A stretch of 64,000 bases of DNA from Rhodoferax lacus (GCF_003415675.1 NZ_QFZK01000007.1:1-64000), one strand, 5' to 3'; positions 1-12,706 are shown, counted from the stretch's first letter. The notes: generated by a model from the sequence alone, not told the origin. Translations and numbers: made by a program.

Positions 1-77
1 TATTCGCCACGGTGCTCCTGCACCATGCGCACTGCACGTTCGCGGACTTCGGGGGAAAACTTCGTTGACTTTCTCAT
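1..77 (-). CDS. IS3-family transposase OrfA, N-terminal fragment (runs off window)
   Basis: Read on the minus strand from the ATG at 77, the product begins [20 protein letters not shown] and continues EHRGE to the window edge. This is the familiar N-terminus of IS3-type OrfA proteins, which bind the IS ends through a helix-turn-helix. OrfA is normally followed by OrfB, the DDE integrase, joined by frameshifting; neither the rest of OrfA nor OrfB is visible here. A GAGGAGG-like sequence and the IS terminus lie just upstream of the start. I recognise the family from memory of the sequence; the exact IS name is not assignable. Confidence 0.78.
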   Translation of the reverse strand, partial: MRKSTKFSPEVRERAVRMVQEHRGE

Positions 78-127
78 GGCTCCATCTTCTCAAATGTTGG
101 AGCCTCCTCAAAACCCGGGGCGATTCA
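1..127 (-). mobile_element. End of an IS3-family insertion sequence
   Basis: The minus strand carries the beginning of an IS3-type transposase OrfA (start codon at 77-75). Outside it is a terminal-repeat-like end that reads TGAATCGCCCCGGGTTTTGA inward from about position 127. The IS body lies to the left, outside the window. The boundary at 127 is inferred from the TG...CA rule for IS3 ends and from the resumption of an unrelated coding frame at 128. A target-site duplication cannot be checked because the other end is not visible. Confidence 0.75.
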
Positions 128-2698
128 GTAGTTCATTCGCTAAATTCTGATGACGGGCGAAAGCTTCCCGAACCGTGGAAATCTGCGTGGAGACTTATTG
201 AAGAGTTTTGGCGTGATCCAGCCACTGACTCGCGGCTCGATGTAAGTGAGTACGAAATTAGTTCGAGACTTTCAGATGGCGAGCTGTCAGGATCCGCAAT
301 TCAGGACATAGTTGAGCTGGTTGCTCCGCGCCTGCACTTGGAGATTCACTCTCGCTCTTTCTCTGGCCGGTCTATCAGAAGGCGGAAGCCGAAGCAGGCG
401 AACGACTTGTTTTCGATCCGCTTAGCAAGCGGAAAGGCCGTTGATCTAAACGTTATCAAGTTGTCCGAGATTGCGAGCCAACCATTCATATATTCACTCT
501 GCATTGCCCTGTTGGCAGCAGTTGAAAGGGGACTGGATATTGCTAAACGGACTGGTTGGGATGGGGGATATGAGACTTGGCGTCTTGGCCAACTCAATCG
601 GGTTTATACGGCCTCAGGTACTGCCGAAGACGGCCCGAATACCGAGCTGGACGAATTTCACGAAGGTATTGCTCCCTCGGTGAAGCTGCTCTATGCAGCG
701 TTGGATCGGCTTCTTGAATTGGATGCCTTTGCAGCTCGTGAGATTGCTTATAGCTGGCGCAATTCATCATCGCCAGTGTTTGTTCGTCTTTGGGCTGCAC
801 TTGCCCGGGACCTTCGGTTCGCTTCACCCGAGGATGTCGCCGACTTTCAGCTGAATTCGATGGACGATCTGTTCTGGGGAATTCAGTACTTTCCTGAGAT
901 CGCCGAGCTTAGGGCTCGCCGATTTCGAGACCTCTCTGAGTTTGAGCAGATTGCAATTTCAGACCGCATCAAGAATATGCCACCAAGAAGGGTGTGGCCA
1001 CATATGCCCCCAGGCGAAGCCTTCAAGCGCGAACAACAACTAGCGGCAGTCCAAGAGCTGATGCGGATCTTGGCAGCAGAAGGAAGATTGGATGAAGGTA
1101 CCAAGAACTGGCTAGACGATAAGAGATCGAAAGTGCAGGCTTCTGACACGGATGCAGGGCTTGAGTCGGGATTTCCTGCTGCGACCGGAGTTCATCGGCT
1201 GCAAAGCGATCCAGACCCTCAATTTGACTTGCTCGACGGAGAAGGCCGACTGGATGCCTTGGCGATAGCACTCACATCACCGCGAATCAGCTGGGATTCG
1301 GACCCAGCTGAACGAGCTGCCAATTGGTTAAGACAGCCGCAAAGTGTGGAGCAGATCCTTCGTGACTTGGAGTCTTCGAAGGATCCTCGACGTGGTTCAG
1401 CTCCACTTTGGGAGCGCCTTGGTTGGGCACATTCCCCTCAAAGTGTTGGTGGTGATCGCGATCTTGCAGTTGAGGCTGAACGTGTCCTTATTTTGTTGGA
1501 GGCCGTACCCGACGACATAATTGAACGAGCGATTGAAGGCTTAGCGCAGTGGCTGTCTAGCTGGGAGCGTCAAGTTGTTGTTTCTAAGCGTGGGCGCGTG
1601 ACATGGAATCGCATTTGGCCATATGCGGTGAAGGCAACAAACGCACGACGTAGTGCGGAGGGTCAGTCAGATTTAAGTACATCAGGGTCACAAGTTGGCG
1701 ACGCCGCACCCATGGATTTGGACACACTCAACACGCCAGCAGGCAAGTTGATTGGCGTATTTCTGGCCGGCTGCCCTCGACTAGTGGAGGGCAGCCGGCC
1801 TTTTGCCGCTGGCACACCGTTACGCTTGATGCGGGACTTGATCATTGAATCAAACGGAAGATCCAAGCTGATCGCTTTGTATCGGCTGATCGAGACGTTC
1901 GCGTACTTTCTCAACGCAGATAGACAGTGGACAAAACGGACGCTTGTTCCTCCTCTGCTTCGTCCAGATGACGAGTCCAGAGTTTTATGGAGAGCAGTCG
2001 CTCGCCGCTTTCAGTTTGTCGATGTGATCAAGGCGTTGGGGAAGGAGATGTTGCGGCGCTCAACTGATCTGGGGATTTCCCGGGAGAGTCGTCAGATATT
2101 CGCAATGGACCTTGTCATAGAGTGTTTGCAATCAAATCTGGAATCTCGCAAACCTGCTATCGATGTTGGCGCCGTTCAGCAGATGCTTCGATCGGTTGAA
2201 GATGAGGTTCGGGCCAATGTTGCTGGCGTACTAACTCGGTTCGTCAACGACGTTGCTAATGCCAAGAAAGCCGCGCATTCTGCTAGCGAAGTTTTTGAGC
2301 GTGCAGTCTTTCCATTTTTGAAGGTCATTTGGCCGCAGGAGTCATCGCTTTCCACGCCCGGCGTTAGCAAGGCCTTTGCCGCGCTCCCTGCCGCGTCGAA
2401 AGAGGCATTCGCAACTGCAGTTGATGCTGTAAGTCGCTTTCTCGTTCCTTTTGATGCATGGTCAATGATTGACTACGGCCTTTACGGCGATAGCGAAGGC
2501 AGACAAAAGTTATTGATTGTCGATGACGCTGTTAAGGCACGGGCGTTTCTAAAACTTCTCGATAAGACAATTGCCTCTGGCGATCGAGTTGTCGTGCCAC
2601 ATCAGCTAGGCGTTGCCCTGGCCCATATTCAAAAGCTGTCGCTAGAACTAAACGACCTTAGTAGTTTCAGGCGATTGGCAGCGTTGGCGCGCAGGTAG
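65..2698 (+). CDS. Large protein of unknown function, start replaced by IS sequence (N-terminally truncated)
   Basis: The open frame codes for 877 residues, but the first 21 codons (65-127) are antisense to the IS3 transposase start and to the IS terminus. Native sequence seems to start at codon 22 (128). No plausible start codon with a ribosome site follows for a long way; the next in-frame ATG is near residue 267. The original gene has therefore probably lost its 5' part. The remaining ~856 residues are soluble and alpha-helical-looking, with no membrane segment and no obvious nucleotide-binding motif. The C-terminal ~100 residues (from about [19 protein letters not shown]) resemble, from memory, the tails (DUF4020-like) of large SIR2/STAND defence proteins such as Avs5. 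That is a weak inference. Base composition is clearly lower than the neighbours (32 of 60 G+C at 901-960), suggesting horizontal origin. It may be a dead remnant. Confidence 0.6.
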   Translation: MTFSWLHLLKCWSLLKTRGDSVVHSLNSDDGRKLPEPWKSAWRLIEEFWRDPATDSRLDVSEYEISSRLSDGELSGSAIQDIVELVAPRLHLEIHSRSFSGRSIRRRKPKQANDLFSIRLASGKAVDLNVIKLSEIASQPFIYSLCIALLAAVERGLDIAKRTGWDGGYETWRLGQLNRVYTASGTAEDGPNTELDEFHEGIAPSVKLLYAALDRLLELDAFAAREIAYSWRNSSSPVFVRLWAALARDLRFASPEDVADFQLNSMDDLFWGIQYFPEIAELRARRFRDLSEFEQIAISDRIKNMPPRRVWPHMPPGEAFKREQQLAAVQELMRILAAEGRLDEGTKNWLDDKRSKVQASDTDAGLESGFPAATGVHRLQSDPDPQFDLLDGEGRLDALAIALTSPRISWDSDPAERAANWLRQPQSVEQILRDLESSKDPRRGSAPLWERLGWAHSPQSVGGDRDLAVEAERVLILLEAVPDDIIERAIEGLAQWLSSWERQVVVSKRGRVTWNRIWPYAVKATNARRSAEGQSDLSTSGSQVGDAAPMDLDTLNTPAGKLIGVFLAGCPRLVEGSRPFAAGTPLRLMRDLIIESNGRSKLIALYRLIETFAYFLNADRQWTKRTLVPPLLRPDDESRVLWRAVARRFQFVDVIKALGKEMLRRSTDLGISRESRQIFAMDLVIECLQSNLESRKPAIDVGAVQQMLRSVEDEVRANVAGVLTRFVNDVANAKKAAHSASEVFERAVFPFLKVIWPQESSLSTPGVSKAFAALPAASKEAFATAVDAVSRFLVPFDAWSMIDYGLYGDSEGRQKLLIVDDAVKARAFLKLLDKTIASGDRVVVPHQLGVALAHIQKLSLELNDLSSFRRLAALARR

Positions 2699-3074
2699 CG
2701 AATACTTGTTTCTTTCTGGGTTCTGCCGACCTCGTGGCTGTACTTCGATGAAGGTCTGCTTTCGCGACCATCAGTTGTCCGCACCTTGGGCTGGCTTTGG
2801 TGTTTCAGTCTCTCAGCCGCCAAACTCGAACGACAGCAGTTAACCTGTAGCGAAAGTCATGTGGCGACTAACCGATTTCGCAATTACTCCAAATTCACAA
2901 CTCCGAAGCGGTCATTGGCGAATGTCCGCAATTGGTCCAAAACATATACGGTCAGATCACATCAGCGATCTATTGAAAACAGGTTCCGACGAGTGCCCAA
3001 TAAAAAACAGCCGCGAAGGCGGCTGTTTTTGCATCAAGTGAGAATTTTTGCAATCTTTCTGAGACCCTACAAAC
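2699..3074. other. Gene-free spacer between accessory gene and gyrB
   Basis: This 376-base stretch has no convincing gene: the open frames are short, lack ribosome sites and have no recognisable product. It contains an imperfect inverted repeat at 2908-2929 (GCGGTCATT against AATGTCCGC) and, at its right end, the gyrB terminator hairpin. Its lower G+C matches the accessory gene to the left rather than gyrB. Confidence 0.6.
3003..3030 (-). terminator. Intrinsic terminator after gyrB
   Basis: There is a 12-bp perfect stem (3003-3014 with 3019-3030, GC-rich core CAGCCGC/GCGGCTG) and a 4-base GAAG loop, flanked by A and T runs on both sides. It can therefore terminate in either direction. It lies about 45 bases beyond the gyrB stop and most likely serves gyrB. 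Confidence 0.85.
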
Positions 3075-5696
<2,622 letters not shown>

Positions 5697-5724
5697 TCAC
5701 AAAATCTCAATCTCTGGAATGACC

Positions 5725-5747
5725 AAACCCCCGCAGGGCGGGGGTTT
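5725..5747 (-). terminator. Hairpin between dnaN and gyrB
   Basis: A 10-bp perfect inverted repeat (AAACCCCCGC at 5725-5734 with GCGGGGGTTT at 5738-5747) has a 3-base loop. The run of T is short (three), so termination may be partial, letting some dnaN transcription continue into gyrB. It could equally act as an mRNA-stabilising stem. Confidence 0.55.
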
Positions 5748-5777
5748 GTCTCGGTGCGTGCCGGGCGGTGTGCTACC

Positions 5778-6884
5778 TCAGATCCGCATCGGCATCACCA
5801 CGTACTTGAAGGTGGCGTTGTCGGGGATGGTGAACAGCGCCGAGCTGTTGCCGTCTGAGAGCTCGATGGACACCATGTCCTGGCTCATATTGGCCAGGGC
5901 GTCGATCAGGTAGGTGACGTTGAAGCCGATCTCAATGCTGTCGCCACCGTAGTCGATGTCGAGCTCGTCCACGGCTTCTTCCTGCTCGGCATTGTTGGAG
6001 GCCACGCGCAAGGATCCGGGGTCGATGTTCAGGCGCACGCCCTTGAACTTGTCACTGGTCAGGATGGCGGTGCGCTGCAGGGTGGACAGCAGGGCAGCGC
6101 GGCCCAGGGTGATCATGTTTTTGTGGTTCTTGGGGATGACGCGGTTGTAGTCGGGGAACTTGCCTTCGACCAGCTTGGTCACAAACTCCATGCCCTCAAA
6201 GCTGAACTTGGCCTGGTTGTTGGCGAACTGCATCTCGATGGCACCATCGGCGTCGCTCAAGAGGCGCTGCAGCTCGATCACGGTCTTGCGTGGCAGGATC
6301 ACTTCCTGCTTGGGCACTTCCACATCCAGCGTGGCCGACGCAAAGGCCAGGCGGTGGCCGTCGGTGGCTACCAGGCTGAGCTGCTTGCCTTCGGCAACAA
6401 ACAGAATGCCGTTGAGGTAGTAGCGGATGTCGTGCACGGCCATGGCGAAGGCCACCTGGCCCAGCAGGTCCTTCAGGGTCTTTTGCGGCACGCTGAACAC
6501 AGGGCCGAAGTTGGCCGATTCCTGCACCAGCGGGAAGTCTTCGGCCTGCATGGTTTGCAGGGTGAATTTGCTCTTGCCACCCTTGAGGATGATCTTGCTC
6601 TGGCTGGACTCCAGCGACACGGTCTGGTCGGCTGGCATGGTGCGCAGAATGTCGATGAGCTTGCGCGCGCCAACGGTGGTGGTGAAGTTGCCGGTGTCGC
6701 CGCCCAACTCGGCGGTGGTACGGATCTGGATTTCCAGGTCGCTGGTGGTGAACTGGATCGAGGTGCCGACCTTGCGTAAAAGCACGTTGGCCAAAATCGG
6801 TAAGGTGTGACGCCGCTCTACGATACCTGCAACGGATTGCAGAACCGAGAGCACTTTGTCTTGCGTTGCCTTCAATACGATCAT
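5778..6884 (-). CDS. dnaN: DNA polymerase III beta sliding clamp
   Basis: The 368-residue product is the ring-shaped processivity clamp that tethers DNA polymerase III and other clamp-binding proteins to DNA; it works as a head-to-tail dimer. The N-terminus MIVLKATQDKVLSVLQSVAG and the C-terminal PMRI, which lines the peptide-binding pocket, are typical, and the length matches the family (~366). I start at 6884 rather than the longer in-frame ATG at 6938, because homology begins here and a GAGA lies at the right distance upstream. It sits 122 bases downstream of dnaA. Confidence 0.96.
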   Translation of the reverse strand: MIVLKATQDKVLSVLQSVAGIVERRHTLPILANVLLRKVGTSIQFTTSDLEIQIRTTAELGGDTGNFTTTVGARKLIDILRTMPADQTVSLESSQSKIILKGGKSKFTLQTMQAEDFPLVQESANFGPVFSVPQKTLKDLLGQVAFAMAVHDIRYYLNGILFVAEGKQLSLVATDGHRLAFASATLDVEVPKQEVILPRKTVIELQRLLSDADGAIEMQFANNQAKFSFEGMEFVTKLVEGKFPDYNRVIPKNHKNMITLGRAALLSTLQRTAILTSDKFKGVRLNIDPGSLRVASNNAEQEEAVDELDIDYGGDSIEIGFNVTYLIDALANMSQDMVSIELSDGNSSALFTIPDNATFKYVVMPMRI

Positions 6885-7006
6885 TTCAGTCTCTTTCAGA
6901 GTCGCTGTATGGGTGCCGCTGTCCGAATGAAGCTGCACCTTTGTTAATCCGCCATTTTCGCTGTTTTATGCAGCATTTACCGTCTTGTCATTGCTGTTTT
7001 TAGCAA

Positions 7007-8419
7007 TCAACCCTTGAGCGTCTGCTCCAGAACGTGCAATTGCTGGTTCAGTTCGGTCATTTGCTGGCGCTCGCCGCCAATCTTGCGCACTGCGTGCAGC
7101 ACCGTGGTGTGGTCGCGCCCACCAAACAGCTCGCCGATTTCCGGCAGGCTCTTTTGTGTCAGTTCCTTGGCCAGGTACATGGCGATCTGGCGCGGGCGGG
7201 CGATGCTGGCCGGGCGCTTCTTGGAATACATGTCGGCGACCTTGATCTTGTAATAGTCGGCCACCGTCTTCTGGATGTTTTCCACCGAGATCTGCCGGTT
7301 CTGGATGGACAGCAGGTCGCGCAGCGCTTCGCGCGCCAGGGCAATCGAGATTTCCTTCTGGTTGAAGCGCGAATAGGCCAGGATTTTGCGCAGTGCGCCT
7401 TCCAACTCGCGTACGTTGGAGCGCACGTTCTTGGCCACAAAAAACGCCACCTCTTCGGGCATTTCCGAGCCCTCCACGCGCGCCTTGTTGATCAGAATGG
7501 CCACCCGCATTTCAAGCTCAGGCGGCTCAATGGCCACCGTCAGGCCCGAGTCGAAACGCGAGACCAGGCGCTCATGGATGTCAGCCAGGCCCTTGGGGTA
7601 GGTGTCGCTGGTCATGACGATGTGGGACTTCTTGGTCAGCAGCGCCTCGAAGGCATTGAAGAACTCTTCCTGCGTGCGGTCCTTGTTGGCAAAGAACTGC
7701 ACATCGTCAATCAACAGCAAATCGAGCGAGTGGTAACGCTCCTTGAATTCGTCAAAAGTCTTGCGCTGGTAGGCCTTAACCACATCAGACACAAACTGTT
7801 CTGCATGAATGTATAGAACTTTGCTGCCGGGCTTGTCTTCCAGCAGGCGGTTGCCCACCGCATGCATCAAGTGGGTCTTGCCCAAACCCACGCCACCATA
7901 GATGAACAGCGGGTTGTACAGGTGCCCCGGCATGGTGGCCACATGCATGGCCGCAGCGCGCGCCATGCGGTTGGCGGTGCCTTCCACCAGCGTCTCGAAA
8001 GTGAGCATGCTGTTGAGTCGGTTTTTGGGGGGAACCAGGGCCCGGTCTTCACCGATCTCTGCGGCTTCTTCAATCACCACTGATTCGGAGCTGGCAGCCA
8101 CATACTGAGGCCTGGCAACGGTTTCCCGCGGAGTAATGGCTAACTCAATCAGTACCGGCTGGCCATACAGCTTCTCCAGCATGGCGGCAATGCGGCTGCT
8201 GTATTGGGCACGTACCCAGTCGAGCTTGAAGCGGTTGGCAACAAAGATCGTGACCCTGGAAAAGTCGTCCTGGACCTCGGCCTGCAGGGGCTTGATCCAG
8301 GTGTTGAATTGCTGTTCTGGCAGTTCCTGGGCCAGCTGGTCTATGCAGCTTTGCCACAGGCTTTGGCCTATGTCGCGTGCAGCCGTTTGCTGGCTGCTGG
8401 TGGGTTGTCCCGAGGTCAT
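7007..8419 (-). CDS. dnaA: Chromosomal replication initiator DnaA
   Basis: This AAA+ protein binds DnaA boxes at oriC, melts the origin and loads the helicase DnaB. Domain I occupies about residues 15-95, a variable linker about 96-135 and the AAA+ core about 136-350. Walker A is GGVGLGKT (175-182) and Walker B LLLIDD (234-239). Domain IV carries the DNA-recognition signature [11 protein letters not shown] (from about 433). The length of 470 is usual. A GAGAAGA precedes the ATG at a good distance. DnaA-box-like sites just upstream of the gene suggest autoregulation as well as origin function. Confidence 0.98.
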   Translation of the reverse strand: MTSGQPTSSQQTAARDIGQSLWQSCIDQLAQELPEQQFNTWIKPLQAEVQDDFSRVTIFVANRFKLDWVRAQYSSRIAAMLEKLYGQPVLIELAITPRETVARPQYVAASSESVVIEEAAEIGEDRALVPPKNRLNSMLTFETLVEGTANRMARAAAMHVATMPGHLYNPLFIYGGVGLGKTHLMHAVGNRLLEDKPGSKVLYIHAEQFVSDVVKAYQRKTFDEFKERYHSLDLLLIDDVQFFANKDRTQEEFFNAFEALLTKKSHIVMTSDTYPKGLADIHERLVSRFDSGLTVAIEPPELEMRVAILINKARVEGSEMPEEVAFFVAKNVRSNVRELEGALRKILAYSRFNQKEISIALAREALRDLLSIQNRQISVENIQKTVADYYKIKVADMYSKKRPASIARPRQIAMYLAKELTQKSLPEIGELFGGRDHTTVLHAVRKIGGERQQMTELNQQLHVLEQTLKG

Positions 8420-8435
8420 TCTTCTTCTCAGCTTC

Positions 8436-8444
8436 TGTGGATAG
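8436..8444 (-). promoter_or_regulatory. DnaA-box-like site (8/9)
   Basis: TGTGGATAG on the plus strand is CTATCCACA on the minus strand, one base from the TTATNCACA consensus. It lies 17 bases upstream of the dnaA start, where bound DnaA could repress its own gene. Confidence 0.6.
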
Positions 8445-8484
8445 TTTTGGTTTGCTGTGCCCTCGATTGTAAATTATCAAAGGC

Positions 8485-8493
8485 TTATCCACA
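8485..8493 (+). promoter_or_regulatory. DnaA box, perfect consensus
   Basis: TTATCCACA matches the high-affinity DnaA box exactly and is followed by an AT-rich run. It lies 40 bases from the box at 8436-8444 and in the opposite orientation. Confidence 0.75.
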
Positions 8494-8547
8494 TTTTTAA
8501 ATCGGGCCCGTTGTTAGCGCTTTAGAATCGGAGTCACGCCCAAGGCC

Positions 8548-8576
8548 TTGCCGCGATTGAGAAAATTTGCCATAAT
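8548..8576 (+). promoter_or_regulatory. Putative sigma-70 promoter for rpmH
   Basis: A TTGCCG (-35) and a CATAAT (-10) are separated by 17 bases. Transcription would start near 8583, about 50 bases before rpmH. This assignment is by eye only. Confidence 0.45.
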
Positions 8577-8635
8577 CTTGGGTTTCCCTGATTGTTGTCG
8601 GGGTCCTGAGCGCAGATTCAAATCAGAGATTCAAA

Positions 8636-8770
8636 ATGAAACGTACTTACCAACCTTCCAAAATTCGCCGCGCCCGTACCCACGGCTTTCTGGTCCGCAT
8701 GAAGACCCGCGGCGGCCGCGCTGTGATCAATGCGCGCCGTGCCAAGGGCCGCAAGCGCCTGGCTGTCTAA
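8636..8770 (+). CDS. rpmH: 50S ribosomal protein L34
   Basis: This 44-residue, strongly basic protein ([18 protein letters not shown]...) is the complete, canonical bL34 of the large ribosomal subunit. It is the first gene of the rightward rpmH-rnpA-yidD-yidC-mnmE series, an arrangement conserved in most bacteria beside dnaA. The stop at 8768-8770 is 82 bases before the rnpA start chosen here. Confidence 0.97.
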   Translation: MKRTYQPSKIRRARTHGFLVRMKTRGGRAVINARRAKGRKRLAV

Positions 8771-8852
8771 GCCGACTCGTCTTTATTCTGATCGGCCATT
8801 GCTTGGGGCACTTGTTTTGTCTCCAGGCGTTTCAGTTCCGGTGTGCTCCAAC

Positions 8853-9275
8853 GTGCAGCGATTGAAAACCCGGCCCCAGTTCCAGGCAGTTTTGTCCGGC
8901 AAAACGCTCGCCCGAACCACCCACTTTGCACTGCATTGTGCGGATCTGGTTCTGGAGACGCCCGCTGGAATGGGCCCCCAAGCCCCTCTCTTTTCGCATG
9001 CGTGCGTCTGGTTGGGTGCCATGGTGCCCAAGCGTTGGGCCAAGCGGGCCGTGACCCGCAACGCCATCAAGCGCCAGATCTATACCGTGAGTGCGCAGTT
9101 CGAACCGCATCTGGGCGTTGCCGCCCATGTGGTGCGTTTGCGCGCAGGTTTCGATCGCAAGCAGTTTGTCAGTGCCAGCTCGGAGCTTTTGAAGGCCGCC
9201 GTTCGGGCAGAGCTGCTGAGCCTGTTTGCGCGCGCCTGCCCGACTGCCGTGCCGGATGCTGGAGCGTCCGCATGA
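8853..9275 (+). CDS. rnpA: Ribonuclease P protein component
   Basis: RnpA binds the catalytic RNA of RNase P and helps it remove the 5' leader of tRNA precursors. The conserved basic helix with the RNR signature is present ([18 protein letters not shown], about residues 55-72 from the chosen start). I start at the GTG at 8853 (then [10 protein letters not shown]), giving 140 residues. A GTG four codons earlier (8841) is also possible. The open frame extends further upstream but that part overlaps rpmH and has no homology. The stop overlaps the yidD start (ATGA). Confidence 0.9.
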   Translation: MQRLKTRPQFQAVLSGKTLARTTHFALHCADLVLETPAGMGPQAPLFSHACVWLGAMVPKRWAKRAVTRNAIKRQIYTVSAQFEPHLGVAAHVVRLRAGFDRKQFVSASSELLKAAVRAELLSLFARACPTAVPDAGASA

Positions 9276-9541
9276 TGCGACGCCTCTTGAGTGCCCTGGT
9301 GCGTGCCTACCGCCTGTTCCTGAGCCCCAGCCTGGGGTCGTCCTGCCGTTTTGAGCCGACCTGCTCGCTGTACGCGCTGCAGGCACTGGAGAAGCACGGC
9401 GCGGCCATGGGCTCGTATCTCACACTGGCACGCATTGCGCGTTGCCACCCCTGGTGTGCCGGAGGACTTGATCCGGTGCCCACTGCATCCCCGCGGCTGT
9501 TTGGCCGTCTGCTTTCCCCGTCTGAAAAGAAACCCTCATGA
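9272..9541 (+). CDS. yidD: Membrane protein insertion efficiency factor YidD
   Basis: This 89-residue protein is a small membrane-associated partner of YidC in inner-membrane protein insertion. It shows the family hallmarks: an amphipathic N-terminus ([11 protein letters not shown]) and conserved cysteines in [11 protein letters not shown] and [15 protein letters not shown]. The start overlaps the rnpA stop, and its own stop overlaps the yidC ATG, so the three genes are translationally coupled. An alternative ATG lies one codon downstream (9275). Confidence 0.95.
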   Translation: MMRRLLSALVRAYRLFLSPSLGSSCRFEPTCSLYALQALEKHGAAMGSYLTLARIARCHPWCAGGLDPVPTASPRLFGRLLSPSEKKPS

Positions 9542-11244
9542 ACGATATACGCCGCACCATTTTGTGGGTGATCTTTGGCTTTTCCATGGTGCTGTTGTGG
9601 GACCAGTGGCAGGTTTCCAACGGCAAGAAGGCCACTTTCTTCCCCGGCCCGGTCAGCCAGGCCAGTGCGCCAGCGGTGTCCAAACCGGCGGTTGACGCCT
9701 CCATTCCCGCCGCCGTGGTCGGTGCGGCAGTGCTGCCGGGTACGACTTCCGTGGCTGCGGCAGCGCCCGCAACGCCCAAGGAACGCTTTGAAGTCAGCAC
9801 CGACGTGCTCAAGCTCACCCTGGACACCGAAGGCGGCTCCCTGGTGCGCGCCGAGTTGCTGAAGTACCCGGATGCCGAAGACAAGACCAAGAACGTGGTG
9901 CTGCTCGACGACAGCAAGGACCGCATTTACATGGCTCAGTCCGGCGTGGTGGCGGGCAACACCGGTGGCGCCTTTCCCACCCACAAGACCGTGATGACGG
10001 CTGCAGGTTCCCACTCCCTGGCCGATGGCCAGAACGAGCTGGTGCTCACCTTTACCTCTCCGGACGTGGGTGGCATCAAGCTGGTCAAGACCTACACCCT
10101 GCGCCGCGGTGCCTATGACATCGCCGTCAAGCACGAGCTGATCAACACTTCTTCTGCAGCCCAGTCGGCCCAGCTTTACTTGCAATTGGTGCGTGATGGC
10201 AACAGCCCTCCGGGCGGCTCTTCCTTCTACTCGACCTACACCGGCCCGGCCGTGTACACCGAGGCCAAGAAGTTCCAGAAGGTGGACTTTGCGGACATCA
10301 AGAAGAAGAAGGCCGATTTTGAGAAGTCCAGCACCAACGGCTATGTGGCCATGGTGCAGCACTACTTTGCCAGCGCCTGGATACTGCCCGACGGTGTGCA
10401 GCGCAACCTGTCCATGGACGCAGTGGACATTGGTGCCACGCTGGGTGACTGCTGCTACCGCGCCACCATGGTGGCTCCGCTGGAGCCGCTGGCTGCAGGT
10501 GCATCCAAGGTGGTGGAAGCCAAGCTGTTTGTGGGCCCGCAGGAAGAGAAAATGCTGGAGTCCCTCTCGCCCGGCCTGGAGCTCCTCAAGGACTATGGCC
10601 ACCTGACGATTCTGGCCAAGCCCCTGTACTGGCTGCTCGACAAGCTGCACAGCTTTATTCAAAACTGGGGCTGGTCGATTGTGGCCCTGGTGCTGTTGCT
10701 GAAGATTGCCTTCTACTGGCTCAACGCCAAGGCCTACAGCAGCATGGCCAAGATGAAGGCCATCAACCCCAAGATCATGGAAATGCGTGAGCGCCTGAAA
10801 GACAAGCCGCAGCAGATGCAGCAGGAGATGATGCGTATCTACCGCGAGGAAAAGGTCAATCCCATGGGTGGATGCTTCCCCATCCTGATCCAGATCCCCG
10901 TATTCATTGCCCTGTACTCCGTGCTGCTGGCGACGGTGGAAATGCGCAATGCCCCCTGGGCGCTGTGGATCCATGACCTGTCGGCACCCGACCCGTACTA
11001 CATCCTGCCGCTGTTCATGACGCTGACCACGCTGCTGCAGACTTCGCTGAACCCGGCCCCACCGGACCCCATGCAGGCCAAGATGATGTGGATCATGCCG
11101 CTGGCTTTCAGCGTGATGTTCTTCTTCTTCCCCTCGGGCCTGGTGATGTACTGGATCACCAACAACGTGCTGTCCATTGCCCAGCAGTGGATCATCAACA
11201 CCCGCATGGGCGTGCCGCCCAAGTTCAGCCTGCCCAAGTTTTAA
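9538..11244 (+). CDS. yidC: Membrane protein insertase YidC
   Basis: YidC inserts and folds inner-membrane proteins, alone or with SecYEG. The 568-residue product has the Gram-negative architecture. An N-terminal anchor (about residues 5-22) is followed by a large periplasmic domain (about 60-345). The conserved five-segment C-terminal core starts near [18 protein letters not shown], with the cytoplasmic KMKAINPKI hairpin and the C-terminal [13 protein letters not shown] segment. The ATG overlaps the yidD stop codon. The gene is complete and of normal length. Confidence 0.97.
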   Translation: MNDIRRTILWVIFGFSMVLLWDQWQVSNGKKATFFPGPVSQASAPAVSKPAVDASIPAAVVGAAVLPGTTSVAAAAPATPKERFEVSTDVLKLTLDTEGGSLVRAELLKYPDAEDKTKNVVLLDDSKDRIYMAQSGVVAGNTGGAFPTHKTVMTAAGSHSLADGQNELVLTFTSPDVGGIKLVKTYTLRRGAYDIAVKHELINTSSAAQSAQLYLQLVRDGNSPPGGSSFYSTYTGPAVYTEAKKFQKVDFADIKKKKADFEKSSTNGYVAMVQHYFASAWILPDGVQRNLSMDAVDIGATLGDCCYRATMVAPLEPLAAGASKVVEAKLFVGPQEEKMLESLSPGLELLKDYGHLTILAKPLYWLLDKLHSFIQNWGWSIVALVLLLKIAFYWLNAKAYSSMAKMKAINPKIMEMRERLKDKPQQMQQEMMRIYREEKVNPMGGCFPILIQIPVFIALYSVLLATVEMRNAPWALWIHDLSAPDPYYILPLFMTLTTLLQTSLNPAPPDPMQAKMMWIMPLAFSVMFFFFPSGLVMYWITNNVLSIAQQWIINTRMGVPPKFSLPKF

Positions 11245-11299
11245 GCCAGCCCCCAGGGGCGCCACCAGCGCCTCGCCAGGGGGGCGATACTTCCCCTCT

Positions 11300-12706
11300 A
11301 TGCTGCCCCGCCACCACGATCCCATTTTGGCCATTGCCACGGCGCCCGGCCGGGGCGCGGTGGGTATGGTGCGGGTCAGCGGCAAGGATTTAAAGCCCTT
11401 GGCGCTGGCCCTGTTTGGCCGCATGCTGCCGCCGCGTGAGGCCGTGTACCTTCCATTCTGTGATGCGGCAGGCATACCCATAGACCGCGGCCTGGCGCTC
11501 TACTTTGCGGCACCGCATTCCTTTACCGGTGAGGATGTGCTGGAGCTGCAGGCCCACGGTGGACCGGTGGTGCTGCAACTGCTGCTGGCGCGCTGCATGG
11601 AGGCCGCATCCCAACGGGACCCGCAAGCTGGCCAATTGGTCTTGCCCCATCTGCGCCTGGCCGCAGCCGGCGAGTTTTCCGAGCGGGCCTTTCTGAACGA
11701 CAAAATCGACCTGACCCAGGCCGAAGCCATTGCCGACCTGATCGATGCCAGCACCGAGGCGGCGGCCCGCAGCGCCGCGCAATCCCTGTCGGGCGCCTTT
11801 TCCAAGGAAGTGCACGCTCTGCGCGATGCCCTGACCCGCTTGCGCATGTTGGTGGAGGCCACCCTGGATTTCCCGGAAGAGGAAATCGACTTCCTGCAAA
11901 AGGCAGATGCCAGCGGCCAGTTGGAGCGGATTCAAGCTGCGTTGCAGGCCGTGTTTGCCAGGGCATCGCAGGGCGCCCTGCTGCGGGAAGGCATACAGGT
12001 GGTCATTGCCGGCCAGCCCAATGCTGGTAAATCCTCCTTGCTCAATGCTTTGGCCGGGGCCGAGCTGGCCATCGTCACCCCCATTGCGGGCACCACCCGT
12101 GACCGCGTGCAGGAGACCATACAGATTGAGGGTGTGCCCATCCATGTGATTGACACAGCCGGACTGCGCGCCAGCGTGGACACGGTGGAGCTCATCGGCA
12201 TAGAACGCGCCTGGGAGGCCATCACGGCTGCCGATGTCGTGCTGTTTCTGCATGACCTGACCCGCGCCGCAGAGCCGAGCTACCAGGCGGGTGACGTTGA
12301 AATCCGTTCCGCCCTGCAGCAAAAGCTGCCTTCCGGCGTGCCGGTGATCGACATCTGGAACAAGGCTGACGCTGTATCCACTGCGCTGCAGCCAGAAGGC
12401 ATCACGCTGTCGGCCAAAACCGGGCATGGACTGGACGCCTTGCGGCAGGCCCTGCTGCAGGCAGCGGGTTGGCAGGCACCAGCAGGCGGAAGCTTCATCG
12501 CCCGCGAGCGCCATATCCAGGCCCTGCGGAGCGTGGACGCGCATTGCCGTGAGGCCGCGGCCCATCTGGCCTCCCAGGCGCAGGCCCTGGACCTGTTGGC
12601 CGAGGAACTGCGTCTGGCTCAGGGTGCCCTGAGTGACATCACCGGTGAGTTCAGTTCGGACGACTTGCTGGGTGTGATTTTTTCCCAATTTTGTATTGGC
12701 AAGTAA
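11300..12706 (+). CDS. mnmE: tRNA uridine-5-carboxymethylaminomethyl modification GTPase MnmE
   Basis: With MnmG, MnmE installs the cmnm5/nm5 group on the wobble uridine (U34) of several tRNAs, using GTP and a folate-derived carbon. An N-terminal tetrahydrofolate-binding domain (residues 1-120) and a helical domain enclose a Ras-like G domain. Visible motifs are the P-loop GQPNAGKS (238-245), GTTRD (264-268), DTAG (285-288) and NKAD. The C-terminal CIGK (465-468) supplies the catalytic cysteine. I start at 11300 ([16 protein letters not shown]), where homology begins, rather than at upstream in-frame ATGs inside the end of yidC. Confidence 0.96.
   Translation: MLPRHHDPILAIATAPGRGAVGMVRVSGKDLKPLALALFGRMLPPREAVYLPFCDAAGIPIDRGLALYFAAPHSFTGEDVLELQAHGGPVVLQLLLARCMEAASQRDPQAGQLVLPHLRLAAAGEFSERAFLNDKIDLTQAEAIADLIDASTEAAARSAAQSLSGAFSKEVHALRDALTRLRMLVEATLDFPEEEIDFLQKADASGQLERIQAALQAVFARASQGALLREGIQVVIAGQPNAGKSSLLNALAGAELAIVTPIAGTTRDRVQETIQIEGVPIHVIDTAGLRASVDTVELIGIERAWEAITAADVVLFLHDLTRAAEPSYQAGDVEIRSALQQKLPSGVPVIDIWNKADAVSTALQPEGITLSAKTGHGLDALRQALLQAAGWQAPAGGSFIARERHIQALRSVDAHCREAAAHLASQAQALDLLAEELRLAQGALSDITGEFSSDDLLGVIFSQFCIGK

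Larger units (their letters stand above)
8420..8635. other. Candidate replication origin (oriC) between dnaA and rpmH
   Basis: The 216-base gap is flanked by divergent dnaA and rpmH. It contains one perfect DnaA box (TTATCCACA, 8485-8493), a near-perfect box on the other strand (TGTGGATAG, 8436-8444) and an AT-rich stretch around 8468-8502. Genes on both sides read away from this gap, as expected of leading-strand genes at an origin. Only two good boxes are visible, so the functional origin could be larger or elsewhere nearby. No cumulative skew was computed. Confidence 0.55.

Noticed and set aside
9307..11481. 724-codon open frame antisense to yidD/yidC
   Set aside because: Shadow composition and no known domain; the sense genes are conserved and translationally coupled.
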